Shown here piece by piece: positions 40,681 through 48,676 of a stretch of 64,000 bases of DNA; position 1 is the first letter of the stretch, and every line of letters begins with the position of its first letter. The DNA comes from Kutzneria kofuensis (GTDB lineage: Bacteria; Actinomycetota; Actinomycetes; Mycobacteriales; Pseudonocardiaceae): assembly GCF_014203355.1 (NCBI RefSeq), contig NZ_JACHIR010000001.1:5396038-5460037 (forward strand), written 5' to 3'. The notes beneath the pieces are model-generated. The model had not been told where the DNA came from and made no database searches. It saw only the letters and a list, made by a program, of their open reading frames with translations. Made by a program: the position numbers and the translations under genes.

Positions 40681-42987
40681 ATGTCTGAGCGATCCCTGCG
40701 TTCCTTATCCCTGCGACTAGGCGCGGCCGGCCTGGGCGTCGCGACGCTGGTCGGACTGGCCCTAGCGGCGCCGCACGCGGCGCCGTCGGCGGCGGCAGCT
40801 GCCGGCGGCCGCGGTGCGAGCGTTCCGTTCACCGAGTACGAGGCCGAAACGGCCGCGACCAACGGGACCGTGATCGGTCCCACCCGAGCCGCCGGCACGC
40901 TGGCCGGCGAGGCGTCGGGGCGGAAGGCCGTCACCCTGTCCGGCAACGGCCGGTACGTGGAGTTCACCCTCACCGCGGCGGCGAACGCGGTGACACTGCA
41001 CTACTCGGTGCCGGACGCTGGTGGCGGCGCCGCCTACACGACGCCGATCGCGGTGTACGTCAACGGCGCCAAGAACCGCGACCTGACGCTGACCAACAAG
41101 TACAGCTGGTACTACGGCGGCTACCCGTTCACCAACGACCCGGGCGCCGGCAACCAGCACCACATGTACGACGACGTGCGGACCATGTTCGGCAGCACGC
41201 TGTCCGCCGGCACCAAGGTGAAGTTCCAGCTCGACGCGGCCTCGGTCGCGGTCACGGTCGACACCGCCGACTTCGAGAACGTCGGCGCGGCGATCGCGCA
41301 GCCGGCGAACTCGCTGTCGGTCACCTCCTACGGCGCCGACCCGAGCGGCGCGGCCGACTCCGGCAGCGCGTTCGTCAACGCCATCGCGGCGGCGTCGGCC
41401 CAGGGCAAGATCCTCTACGTCCCGCAGGGCACGTACACGGTCAACCAGCACCTGACCGTCAACAACGTGACGATCCAGGGCGCGGGCCAGTGGTACACCG
41501 TGCTGCACGGCAACCGGGTCGGCGTGTTCGGCCTCGGCGAGCCCAACAGCTGTGGCCAGGGCGGCAACTCCGGCGTCAGCAGCAACGTCAAGCTCTACGA
41601 CTTCGCCATCATGGGTGAGGTCACCGAGCGCAACGACTGCGACCAGGTCAACGCCATCGGCGGCGCGCTCGGCGGCGGCTCCGTGGTCTCCGGCCTGTGG
41701 CTGCAGCACGTGAAGGTCGGGCTCTGGCTGGACGGCCCGTTCGACGGCCTCACCGTGTCCAACAACCGGATCCTGGACGTCACCGCCGACGGCCTCAACC
41801 TGCACAACGGGATCAGCCACGTCACCGTCACCAACAACTTCCTGCGCAACACCGGCGACGACGGGCTGGCGATGTGGTCGGAGGTCAACGCCGACCACGA
41901 CAACACCTTCTCGTTCAACACCGTCGAGCTGCCGATGCTGGCCAACAACATCGCCATCTACGGCGGCCACGACAACAGCGTCACCGACAACGTGGTGACT
42001 GACACCCAGACCCAGGGCGGCGGCATCCACGTCGCCAACCGGTTCAACGCCGTGCACGTCTCGGGCACGACCACGTTGGCCCGCAACACAACCCTGCGTG
42101 CCGGCGTGCTCGATCCCAACTGGCAGTTCGGCGTCGGCGCGATCTGGTTCGACGCCCAGCAGGGCGCGCTGGACGGCACGATCAACGTCACCGACTCCAA
42201 CCTGCTCGACAGCTCGTACGAGGCGATCCAGACGGTCGAGGGCTCGACGGTGTCCAACGTGCACTTCAGCAACGTCACCATCGACGGCACCGGGACCTTC
42301 GTGCTGCAGCTGCAGGCCGGCGGCTCGGCGAGCTTCACCGACGTCACCGCCGCGCACGTCGGCGCGTCCAACCCGATCTACAGCTGCCTGGGCGGCGGGT
42401 TCACCATCACCCAGGGCGGCGGCAATTCCGGTTGGTACACGGCGACTCCGTACTGCGGCGGCTGGCCGGCGCCGGTCTACACCTACCCCGGTGACGGCAA
42501 CCCGCCGACGACCACGACCACCACCACTACGACAACCACAACCACCACCACGACGACGACCCCGCCGAGCGGAAACCTCGCGCTGGGCAAGGCGATGTCG
42601 GCCAGTAGCTACACCCAGGTGTACGGGCCGGGCAACGCCAACGACAACAACACCAGCAGCTACTGGGAAAGCGCCAACAACGCGTTCCCGCAGTGGCTGC
42701 AGGTGGACCTCGGTTCGTCGACGTCGGTGCGGCGCATCGTGCTCACGCTGCCGCCGTCCACGGCGTGGGGTGCCCGCACGGAAACGTTGTCGGTGCAGGG
42801 TTCCAACGACGGCGGCTCGTTCAGCACCGTCGTCGGCTCCGCCGGCTACCGGTTCGACCCGGCGACCGGCAACACCGTGACGATCACGGTCCCGGCCACG
42901 AGCCAGCGCTTCCTGCGGCTCAACTTCACCGGCAACGACGGCTGGCCTGCCGGCCAGGTGTCGGAGTTCCAGGTCTACGGATCCTGA
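40681..42987 (+). CDS. Secreted multidomain beta-helix glycosidase, GH87-like alpha-1,3-glucanase
   Basis: 768 aa. Sec signal peptide (~45 residues). Then an N-terminal carbohydrate-binding domain (EYEAETAATNGTV, with NKYSWYYGGYPF and HHMYDDVRTMFG, as in GH87 glucanases), a right-handed beta helix (~residues 210-600) with repeated VTNN-type coils, an 18-threonine linker, and a C-terminal F5/8-type (CBM32-like) domain (residues ~635-768). Candidate catalytic aspartates are D370 in TADGLNLHNG and D393-D394 in NTGDDGLAMWS, the GH87 pattern. Probably degrades fungal alpha-1,3-glucan. ATG chosen for GTGGAGAC 7 nt upstream. Confidence 0.78.
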   Translation: MSERSLRSLSLRLGAAGLGVATLVGLALAAPHAAPSAAAAAGGRGASVPFTEYEAETAATNGTVIGPTRAAGTLAGEASGRKAVTLSGNGRYVEFTLTAAANAVTLHYSVPDAGGGAAYTTPIAVYVNGAKNRDLTLTNKYSWYYGGYPFTNDPGAGNQHHMYDDVRTMFGSTLSAGTKVKFQLDAASVAVTVDTADFENVGAAIAQPANSLSVTSYGADPSGAADSGSAFVNAIAAASAQGKILYVPQGTYTVNQHLTVNNVTIQGAGQWYTVLHGNRVGVFGLGEPNSCGQGGNSGVSSNVKLYDFAIMGEVTERNDCDQVNAIGGALGGGSVVSGLWLQHVKVGLWLDGPFDGLTVSNNRILDVTADGLNLHNGISHVTVTNNFLRNTGDDGLAMWSEVNADHDNTFSFNTVELPMLANNIAIYGGHDNSVTDNVVTDTQTQGGGIHVANRFNAVHVSGTTTLARNTTLRAGVLDPNWQFGVGAIWFDAQQGALDGTINVTDSNLLDSSYEAIQTVEGSTVSNVHFSNVTIDGTGTFVLQLQAGGSASFTDVTAAHVGASNPIYSCLGGGFTITQGGGNSGWYTATPYCGGWPAPVYTYPGDGNPPTTTTTTTTTTTTTTTTTTPPSGNLALGKAMSASSYTQVYGPGNANDNNTSSYWESANNAFPQWLQVDLGSSTSVRRIVLTLPPSTAWGARTETLSVQGSNDGGSFSTVVGSAGYRFDPATGNTVTITVPATSQRFLRLNFTGNDGWPAGQVSEFQVYGS
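42508..42561 (+). repeat. Poly-threonine codon repeat (18 ACN codons)
   Basis: Mixed ACG/ACC/ACA/ACT codons encode an uninterrupted Thr18 linker flanked by proline pairs between the beta-helix and the C-terminal binding domain. The varied third bases argue for selection on the protein rather than simple DNA slippage. Confidence 0.9.
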
Positions 42988-42994
42988 GCCGACA

Positions 42995-43030
42995 AGGTCG
43001 GATCCCTTGCCGCAGCAAGGGATCCGACCT
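42995..43030. terminator. Bidirectional terminator between glucanase and LysR genes
   Basis: AGGTCGGATCCCTTGC (42995-43010), loop CGCA, and its perfect complement (43015-43030): a 16-bp stem. The right arm includes the first two bases of the LysR stop codon. Confidence 0.88.
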
Positions 43031-43904
43031 ACGGCTGGGCCAGCGCATCCAGCGCGGCGGCGATCACCGGTTGGCGTTCCGTGCCGGCCCGGACGACGAC
43101 CTCGATCTTGCGGTGCAACCCGGACGCCGGCACCATCGCCAGCCCGGGCGGGGCGTTGCGGGTGGCCATCGCCGGCATCATCGTCACGCCCAGCCCGGCG
43201 ACGACCATGTCCAGCGTCACCGGGATGCTCGCGCAGTTGTGCACGACCTGCGGCGTGAAGCCGGCCGTCCGGCAGGCGTGCACGGTCGCCTCCCGGCAAC
43301 TCCCGGTCGGGAACACCACCCACGGCTGCTCCCGCAGCGCCGCCAGCCCGTCGGCCTCGACCGCCTCGCGCAGCCGCTCCGGCACGCAGATCAGGAACGG
43401 GTCGTCGCACAGCGGCAGGCCGACCAGCCCTGGCTGCAACTCCGTGCCCAGGTGCCGGTACCGGTAGGCCAGCACGAGGTCGAGCCGCCGCTGCCGCAGC
43501 ATCGGGATGGTGTCCTCCGGCTCGCTCTCCAGGAACCGGAACCGCAGCTGCGGGTGCCGCGTGTGCAGCGTCTCGGCCATCGGCATCGCCAGCGCGGGGA
43601 AGCCGCTGGTGAAGCAGCCGACCGCCAGCTCGCCGTCGATCGTCCCGGCCAGCTCGTTGACCTCGGCGGACGCCCGTTCGAGCGCCGCCAGCACATCCTC
43701 GCAGCGCCGGGCCAGCGCGCGCCCGGCCGAGGTCAGCCGCACGGTCCGGCCCTCGCGCAGCAGCAGCGGCTTGCCGACCTCGGCCTCCAGCGCCCGCAGC
43801 TGCTGGGACACCGCGGAGGCGGTCACGTGGTGCACGTCGGCGACCGCGGTCACCGTCTGGTACTCGGCCAGGTCGCGGAGCAGCACGAGCCGTCGCACAT
43901 CCAT
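43029..43904 (-). CDS. LysR-family transcriptional regulator
   Basis: 291 aa. N-terminal winged HTH (LVLLRDLAEYQTVTAVADVHHVTASAVSQQLRALE), linker helix, then a periplasmic-binding-like effector domain (GELAVGCFTSGFPALAMPMAE; FLESEPEDTIPMLRQRRLDLVLAYR). The divergent short-chain dehydrogenase 65 nt away is the obvious target, with an inverted repeat at 43913-43946 as a possible site. The start is ATG 43904; a GTG one codon upstream is possible. Confidence 0.93.
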   Translation of the reverse strand: MDVRRLVLLRDLAEYQTVTAVADVHHVTASAVSQQLRALEAEVGKPLLLREGRTVRLTSAGRALARRCEDVLAALERASAEVNELAGTIDGELAVGCFTSGFPALAMPMAETLHTRHPQLRFRFLESEPEDTIPMLRQRRLDLVLAYRYRHLGTELQPGLVGLPLCDDPFLICVPERLREAVEADGLAALREQPWVVFPTGSCREATVHACRTAGFTPQVVHNCASIPVTLDMVVAGLGVTMMPAMATRNAPPGLAMVPASGLHRKIEVVVRAGTERQPVIAAALDALAQP

Positions 43905-43912
43905 CACGTAGC

Positions 43913-43946
43913 CCAGCTTAAAACGAACTGCAGATGATGTAGCTGG
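43913..43946. promoter_or_regulatory. Possible LysR-type binding site in divergent promoter
   Basis: CCAGCT (43913-43918) and AGCTGG (43941-43946) form an inverted repeat around AT-richer sequence in the 65-nt gap between the LysR gene and the dehydrogenase gene. Weak on its own; supported by the divergent layout. Confidence 0.3.
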
Positions 43947-43969
43947 ACTCCACTGAGAGGCTGGACGGC

Positions 43970-44557
43970 ATGAGGATCCTTCTGATCGGCGCGTCCGGGC
44001 TGCTCGGCCGCGCGGTGCACGACGTGCTCGGCGTCCGCCACGAGGTCATCACCGCCTCCCGGTCCAACGGCGACCTGGCCATCGACATCACCGACCCGGC
44101 GTCCATCGCCGCCGTGTACGACGAGGTCGGCCAGGTCGACGCCGTCGCCTGCGCCGCCGGGAGCGTGCCGTTCAAGCCGCTGGCCGAGCTGACCCGCGAG
44201 GACTACCTCGCCGGCGTCACCGACAAGGTCCTCGGCCAGATCGAGCTCGTCCGGCAGGGCGCCGAGCACGTCACCGGCTCGTTCACGCTGATCAGCGGCG
44301 TGCTCGCGCGGGAGCCGATCCGCACCGGGGCGGTCGCGTCGCTGGTCAACGGCGCGCTGGAGTCGTTCGTGATGGCCGCCGCGGTCGAGCTGCCGCAGCG
44401 GATCAACGCCGTCAGCCCGACCGTGTTCACCGAGGCGCTGGACGCCTACGGCGACTTCTTCCCCGGTTTCGAGCCGGTGCCGGTGACCGCCGCCGCCCGC
44501 GCGTACGTGAAGTCGATCGAGGGCGCGGCCACCGGGCAGGTCTACAGGTTGGGCTGA
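43970..44557 (+). CDS. Short-chain dehydrogenase/reductase
   Basis: 195 aa, compact SDR. Cofactor loop ILLIGASGLLGRAVHDVL; ACAAGS replaces NNAG; the active-site serine is probably in FTLISGVLAREP. The usual Tyr-x-x-x-Lys is not evident (GAVASLVNGALESFV occupies that region), which makes it an atypical SDR whose activity is uncertain. ATG behind GAGAGG. The 3' end overlaps the convergent NUDIX gene by 16 nt. Confidence 0.82.
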   Translation: MRILLIGASGLLGRAVHDVLGVRHEVITASRSNGDLAIDITDPASIAAVYDEVGQVDAVACAAGSVPFKPLAELTREDYLAGVTDKVLGQIELVRQGAEHVTGSFTLISGVLAREPIRTGAVASLVNGALESFVMAAAVELPQRINAVSPTVFTEALDAYGDFFPGFEPVPVTAAARAYVKSIEGAATGQVYRLG

Positions 44558-45084
44558 CGGGACTCGTGCAGGAGCAGCAGCATGTACGCGGCCACGGTCT
44601 GCGCGTCGCTGATCTCGCCGCGGGCGATCATCGCCTCGAACTCGGCGCGGTGGATCCACGCCGAGCGCATGTCCTGCTCCTCCAGCTCCCGCTCCGGCGC
44701 GCCCTCGGTCAGGCCGGTCGCCAGGAACACCGTGCCGCGCTGGCTGGACATGCCCGGCGCCACGTCCAGCACGCCCAGCTCCACCAGCTCGGCGGCGCGC
44801 AGGCCGGTCTCCTCGCGCAGCTCGCGGGCGGCCAGCTCCTTGGCCTCCACGCTGGCCAGGTCGGGCGCGGTGCCCTGGCAGAACTCCCAGCGCCGCATGC
44901 CCAGCGGGTAGCGGAACTGTTCGACCAGCCGCAGCCGGTCCCCGTCGAGCGGGATGACCAGGGCGTAGTTCGGCTTGTCGACCACGCCGTAGATGCCGGT
45001 CGAGCCGTCCGGGCGGCGGATGTCGTCCTCGCGGACGGTCATCCACGCGTTGCGGTAGACCTCACGTGACTGGAGCGATTCCAC
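44542..45084 (-). CDS. NUDIX hydrolase, ADP-ribose pyrophosphatase-like
   Basis: 180 aa. The Nudix box is in ASVEAKELAARELREETGL, with the REx-EE-G residues that bind divalent metal. It is preceded by VVDKPNYALVIPLDGDRLRLVEQFRYPLG, as in ADP-ribose/nucleoside-diphosphate-sugar hydrolases. Substrate assignment is by resemblance only. ATG 45084. Its 3' end runs into the dehydrogenase gene on the other strand. Confidence 0.9.
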   Translation of the reverse strand: MESLQSREVYRNAWMTVREDDIRRPDGSTGIYGVVDKPNYALVIPLDGDRLRLVEQFRYPLGMRRWEFCQGTAPDLASVEAKELAARELREETGLRAAELVELGVLDVAPGMSSQRGTVFLATGLTEGAPERELEEQDMRSAWIHRAEFEAMIARGEISDAQTVAAYMLLLLHESRQPNL

Positions 45085-45139
45085 GGCCCGATCCTGTCAA
45101 ACGGGCCAGGGGCGCGGAGAGCGCCATGGCCACCGAGGG

Positions 45140-45145
45140 TAGGTT
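45140..45145 (+). promoter_or_regulatory. -10 hexamer of leaderless nucS promoter
   Basis: TAGGTT exactly 6 nt before the nucS GTG, with no ribosome site in between. Confidence 0.45.
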
Positions 45146-45151
45146 GTCGCG

Positions 45152-45811
45152 GTGCGTCTTGTGATCGCGCGGTGCCAGGTCGACTACGTCGGCAGGCTGA
45201 CCGCCCACCTGCCGATGGCCAACCGGCTGCTGCTCATCAAGGCCGACAACTCGGTGTCGGTGCACTCCGACGACCGCGCCTACAAGCCGCTGAACTGGAT
45301 GAGCCCGCCGTGCTGGCTGATCGAGGACCCGGGCGTGTGGACCGTGCAGAACAAGGCCGGCGAGAAGCTGGTGATCTCGATCGAGGAGATCATGCACGAC
45401 TCCAAGCACGAGCTGGGCATCGAACCGGGCCTGGTCAAGGACGGCGTGGAGGCGCACCTGCAGGTGTTGCTGGCCGAGCACGTCACCACATTGGGTGACG
45501 GCTGGTCGTTGGTGCGGCGGGAGTTCCCGACCGCGATCGGGCCGGTCGACCTGATGTGCCGGGACGCCGACGGCGTGTCGGTGGCGGTGGAGATCAAGCG
45601 CCGTGGCGAGATCGACGGCGTCGAGCAGCTCACGCGCTACCTGGAGCTGCTCAACCGGGACCCGCTGCTGGCCCCGGTCAAGGGCGTGTTCGCCGCGCAG
45701 CAGATCAAGCCGCAGGCCCGGACGCTGGCCGAGGACCGCGGGATCCGCTGTGTGACGCTGGACTACGAGGCGCTCAAGGGCACCGACTCGGACGAGTTCC
45801 GCCTGTTCTAG
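45152..45811 (+). CDS. nucS: Mismatch-specific endonuclease NucS/EndoMS
   Basis: 219 aa. Cuts both strands at G-T, G-G and T-T mismatches and carries non-canonical mismatch repair in actinobacteria lacking MutS-MutL. An N-terminal DNA-binding/dimerisation domain ([29 protein letters not shown]) precedes the RecB-like nuclease core ([37 protein letters not shown]). The C-terminal SDEFRLF is the tail that contacts the beta clamp. GTG start directly after a -10 hexamer. Its TAG overlaps the stop of the convergent lysozyme gene. Confidence 0.95.
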   Translation: MRLVIARCQVDYVGRLTAHLPMANRLLLIKADNSVSVHSDDRAYKPLNWMSPPCWLIEDPGVWTVQNKAGEKLVISIEEIMHDSKHELGIEPGLVKDGVEAHLQVLLAEHVTTLGDGWSLVRREFPTAIGPVDLMCRDADGVSVAVEIKRRGEIDGVEQLTRYLELLNRDPLLAPVKGVFAAQQIKPQARTLAEDRGIRCVTLDYEALKGTDSDEFRLF

Positions 45812-46443
45812 ATCGTCAGGGCCGCGACGTCGAAGGCGCCGACCGTCACGCTGCGGTCGGTCGGCCCGGCCGACCCGGGCGTCGGCGCCGCGTCGGTGTA
45901 CTGGTGCACGGCCAGCCGCGGGTGCGACCAGCCGACGTCGCCCGGCTCCACTCCGTACCGGGCGGCGCAGATGAAGACGTCGTCGTCGGCCCAGTCGTCG
46001 GGCCGCAGCATGCCGCCGGCCCACCAGCTCTGCGACGCGTACACGCACAACTTCCGCTGGCCGGTCGCCGTGCGCAGGGCGTCCCGGAACGCCGGTATGA
46101 AGGCGTTTGCGCTGTCGGCGGTCCAATCGACACCGTCGGCGGGGTCGTTCTCGATGTCCAGCAACGGAAGCATCGCGCCGTCCCCGAACGCCCCGACCGG
46201 GCCGGCCACCGACACGAAATGGTCCACATTCGCCGCCACCCCGACGGTCGGGTCCGCGAAGTGGTACGCCCCGGTGATCAGCCCCGCCGCCGTCGATCCG
46301 GCGAACTGCCCGCCGAACAACGGATTCGTGTACCCGCTGCCCTGCGTCGCCTTCGCCCACGTCCACGCGTTCCCGCCGGCGCGCACCTCCGGCCAACTGG
46401 TGATCGTGTTGTAGCTGCTGACATCGATGCCGTAGTCGGCCAT
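45808..46443 (-). CDS. GH25-family lysozyme-like protein without signal peptide
   Basis: 211 aa. The start [20 protein letters not shown] carries the first catalytic-site aspartate of the GH25 fold, GAYHFADP is the conserved barrel strand, and LPLLDIEND holds the Asp-x-Glu catalytic pair. It ends with [11 protein letters not shown]. No signal peptide or membrane segment is seen, so the route to the wall is unclear. ATG 46443 follows GAGGTGCCCC. The stop codons of this gene and nucS share the palindrome CTAG. Confidence 0.85.
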   Translation of the reverse strand: MADYGIDVSSYNTITSWPEVRAGGNAWTWAKATQGSGYTNPLFGGQFAGSTAAGLITGAYHFADPTVGVAANVDHFVSVAGPVGAFGDGAMLPLLDIENDPADGVDWTADSANAFIPAFRDALRTATGQRKLCVYASQSWWAGGMLRPDDWADDDVFICAARYGVEPGDVGWSHPRLAVHQYTDAAPTPGSAGPTDRSVTVGAFDVAALTI

Positions 46444-46763
46444 GGGGCACCTCACCGTGGTACGCCGATCGATCCCCCCTTACGGATGACATACCCGTCG
46501 GCCAACCGGCGGCAAACCCATGCGCGGCGGGCATAACCGAACGGCCCAGCGCTTTCCCGCATTGGTACGGAATTCTGCCTTTTCGCTGCTCTTTCGGGGG
46601 AAGGCAATGCTCCGCCGGTGTCGCCGGTCTCCACTCGGGCGACTGCTGGCCGTGCCCGGGAGAGTCCGTTCGTGCGGTCGGCGTCCGATCATGCAGCGCC
46701 CGGATTGACCCCGGATGACCGTCCTGGTTCTCTTCGGTCACCGTAGGGAAAAGAGGGTCGGCC
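46444..46763. other. Intergenic region between GH25 gene and two-TM protein gene
   Basis: 320 nt between divergent genes. It contains the GH25 ribosome site and AGAGGG 6 nt before the GTG at 46764. Slightly lower GC around 46540-46620. No RNA gene, repeat or further ORF was recognised. Confidence 0.5.
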
Positions 46764-47663
46764 GTGGCAGCTCCCAGGCTCGTGTCCACCTCGACACGTC
46801 GTCCGCCCGGATTTCTGGAGTGGTTGCAGGACTGGGTGATCGGCGCCGGGCTGGTCGGCGTCGTCGACGGGGTGCTCGGCGTGCTCGGCCTCGGCGGCCT
46901 GCTCAGCGCGCTGCTGGGCGACCCGGCGCTGCGCGCCGCCTCGGTCGTGGCGGCGCTGTTCGGGCTGCTGGGCCTGTTCGTGCTGCTGGCCGTGCACCGC
47001 GGCGAGTCCCGGCGCCGGTCCGCGCAGGACCGCCGGCTGCGGCTGAAGTACCAGGACGTGCTGGAGGAGCGGTTCGGCTACGCGGCGAACGTGCGGAGCT
47101 GGTGGCACGACGTGACCGTGCGCCGCAACGGCGACACGTTCGAGAAGATCACCATGACGCTGGTGGCCGACAGCGATCTGCTGCACTACGTCAGCATCTG
47201 GTCCGGCGCCGGCAGCGACTGGCCGGAACGGCTGCGGCGCAAGGTGCACGTCGACGTGCGCACGCCGGAGAACGGGTTCGAGGGCGGCACCCGGCCGGAG
47301 GTGACGATCGACTGGGAGAGCCGGGGCCGGCTGGTGGCCACCGTGCACTTCGCCGAGCCGGTGGCCCGGGGCGACGCGGTGAGCCTGATCGTGACGATCA
47401 TGTGGCCGGGCAAGGCCGGCCAGCTGATGCGCGGGCAGCCCGACACCTTCGTCCGGACCTTCACCGGCGATGCGGTGCCGGAGCTGGTCTATCGGGTGCG
47501 GCTGCCGTACCCGGCGCGCTGCGACGTCATCGGGCTCCGGCACGACCTGAACGACTACACGCTGGCGAAGGAGATCGACGACGAGGGCCGGTCGGTGTTC
47601 ACTCTGGACGCTCGCGGCGTGCCGGTCGGGCGGCCCGTCGGCATGTGCGTGGACCTGGCCTGA
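46764..47663 (+). CDS. Two-TM protein with large cytoplasmic beta-rich domain, unknown function
   Basis: 299 aa, GTG start after AGAGGG. Residues ~25-50 and ~57-78 are hydrophobic helices (VIGAGLVGVVDGVLGVLG; ASVVAALFGLLGLFVLLAV), followed by a very basic stretch (RGESRRRSAQDRRLRLK), which puts the C-terminal domain of about 210 residues in the cytoplasm. That domain has alternating beta-type segments (VTVRRNGDTFEKITMTLVA; RPEVTIDWESRGRLVATVHF; AVSLIVTIMWPGK). No family recognised. A bidirectional terminator follows. Confidence 0.75.
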   Translation: MAAPRLVSTSTRRPPGFLEWLQDWVIGAGLVGVVDGVLGVLGLGGLLSALLGDPALRAASVVAALFGLLGLFVLLAVHRGESRRRSAQDRRLRLKYQDVLEERFGYAANVRSWWHDVTVRRNGDTFEKITMTLVADSDLLHYVSIWSGAGSDWPERLRRKVHVDVRTPENGFEGGTRPEVTIDWESRGRLVATVHFAEPVARGDAVSLIVTIMWPGKAGQLMRGQPDTFVRTFTGDAVPELVYRVRLPYPARCDVIGLRHDLNDYTLAKEIDDEGRSVFTLDARGVPVGRPVGMCVDLA

Positions 47664-47667
47664 CCTG

Positions 47668-47692
47668 CACCCAGCCCGCAGGCGGCTGGGTG
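47668..47692. terminator. Bidirectional hairpin between the two-TM protein gene and the 18-codon ORF
   Basis: CACCCAGCC (47668-47676) and GGCTGGGTG (47684-47692), 9 bp with a 7-nt loop, between two convergent coding sequences. Confidence 0.7.
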
Positions 47693-47702
47693 ACCGGGCG
47701 GC

Positions 47703-47759
47703 CTACTTGCTCTTGCTGCCGTTGCCGCCCTCGTCGCCACGGGCGCGGTGCTGAGTCAT
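47703..47759 (-). CDS. Putative 18-aa small protein
   Basis: ATG at 47759, 5 nt after AAGAGG, reading MTQHRARGDEGGNGSKSK and then TAG. 16 of 18 third positions are G or C. A hairpin terminator begins 10 nt past the stop, and a long AT-richer regulatory-looking region lies upstream (47760-48105). Very hydrophilic, no signal or membrane segment. Not matched to any family; the case rests on the start signal, codon bias and terminator. Confidence 0.5.
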   Translation of the reverse strand: MTQHRARGDEGGNGSKSK

Positions 47760-48105
47760 CGAAACCTCTTGTTCGTGCTGATGTTCCGGTGCTTGTGGCG
47801 GCGGAAACGCGTACTTGATCACTGTGGACGGCACAGTATCACGGCTGTCCCCAACAGATTCGCTGGCTACGAGGGGGCCATGTGCGAGGCCACCGCCTCG
47901 TGAACAATTGCGCCGTGACCGCGATGTCGTGGTTGTGCAACAATTGTGCGACGGCGCAACCGCAACGCATTCACTAGGTGGTCCACCGGTTTTGGTTGCG
48001 CGACAGGCGATTTCCGTCCGAATCGGGACAGATTCCTGGCCGTCGCCCCGAATGGCTGGCATAGCTGGACGTGTTCACGTTCCGTCGGCAGTTCGGAGCC
48101 CCGAG
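47760..48105. promoter_or_regulatory. Regulatory region with repeated ACAATTG motifs
   Basis: 346 nt between the divergent 18-codon ORF and the transglycosylase gene. ACAATTGCGC (47904-47913) and ACAATTGTGC (47940-47949) are 36 nt apart. TTGTGC repeats at 47933-47938 and 47944-47949. GCGCAACC (47954-47961) is inverted as GGTTGCGC (47994-48001). No protein-coding frame here is convincing. Confidence 0.4.
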
Positions 48106-48597
48106 GTGATTCAAGCGCTGTCCCGGCTCGCCGCCCTTGCGGCGTCGGCCTTGCTGGCTGGCATGGTGCCGGGGGCGGTGCCGCCCGCGTCCGTGCAGGC
48201 GACCGCCCCGGTCGAGAACAAGACGTGCAAGCCGGTCAGCAAGTCCGAGGGGGAGCAGTACTCGGCGGGGCAGCTGGCCAAGCTGGCCAAGGACACCGGT
48301 TTCACCGGCGACGGCCTGGTGAACGCCGTGGCGGTGGCGCTGGCCGAGAGCAGCGGGTTCACCAAGGCGTTGCTGGTCAACGAGAACTGCACCCGGGACC
48401 GCGGGCTGTGGCAGATCAACGACTACTGGCATCCCGAGGTCAGCGAGCAGCAGGCCTTCGATCCGGCGCAGAACGCCAAGGCCGCCTTCGACATCTCCGA
48501 CCAGGGCACCCGCTGGGACCAGTGGTCCACGTGGGAGAGCGGCGCCTACAAGGACTACCTGCCGGACGCCGAGCAGGCGGTGCGCAACCCCGCCTGA
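48106..48597 (+). CDS. Secreted transglycosylase/lysozyme-like protein
   Basis: 163 aa. Signal peptide IQALSRLAALAASALLAGMV ending near PASVQA. The mature domain has AVAVALAESSGF, where the glutamate fits the catalytic acid of lytic transglycosylase folds, then NENCTRDRGLWQINDYWHPE and the C-terminal WDQWSTWESGAYKDYLP. Two cysteines may form a disulfide. GTG 48106 has GGAG 7 nt upstream; longer readings lack a proper signal peptide. Probably trims peptidoglycan. Confidence 0.78.
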   Translation: MIQALSRLAALAASALLAGMVPGAVPPASVQATAPVENKTCKPVSKSEGEQYSAGQLAKLAKDTGFTGDGLVNAVAVALAESSGFTKALLVNENCTRDRGLWQINDYWHPEVSEQQAFDPAQNAKAAFDISDQGTRWDQWSTWESGAYKDYLPDAEQAVRNPA

Positions 48598-48602
48598 CCG
48601 GC

Positions 48603-48657
48603 GCGCGTGGGGTTCCCGCCCCGAACGAACCCCTTGTCGGGCGGGAGCCCCGCGCGC
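48603..48657. terminator. Bidirectional terminator (transglycosylase/CtaG)
   Basis: A 19-bp stem of 48603-48621 with 48639-48657 (GCGCG...CCCGCCC against GGGCGGG...CGCGC), two G-U pairs, 17-nt loop, between convergent genes. Confidence 0.85.
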
Positions 48658-48676
48658 AGCGGACGTATCCAGATGC

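Noticed and set aside
42508-42561. ACN repeat as a CRISPR-like or regulatory repeat
   Set aside because: It is in frame within a secreted enzyme and codes for a Thr linker; no spacers.
45808-48597. Prophage remnant suggested by nearby GH25 and transglycosylase-like genes
   Set aside because: No phage structural, integrase, terminase or holin genes; each has its own promoter and terminator among ordinary genes.
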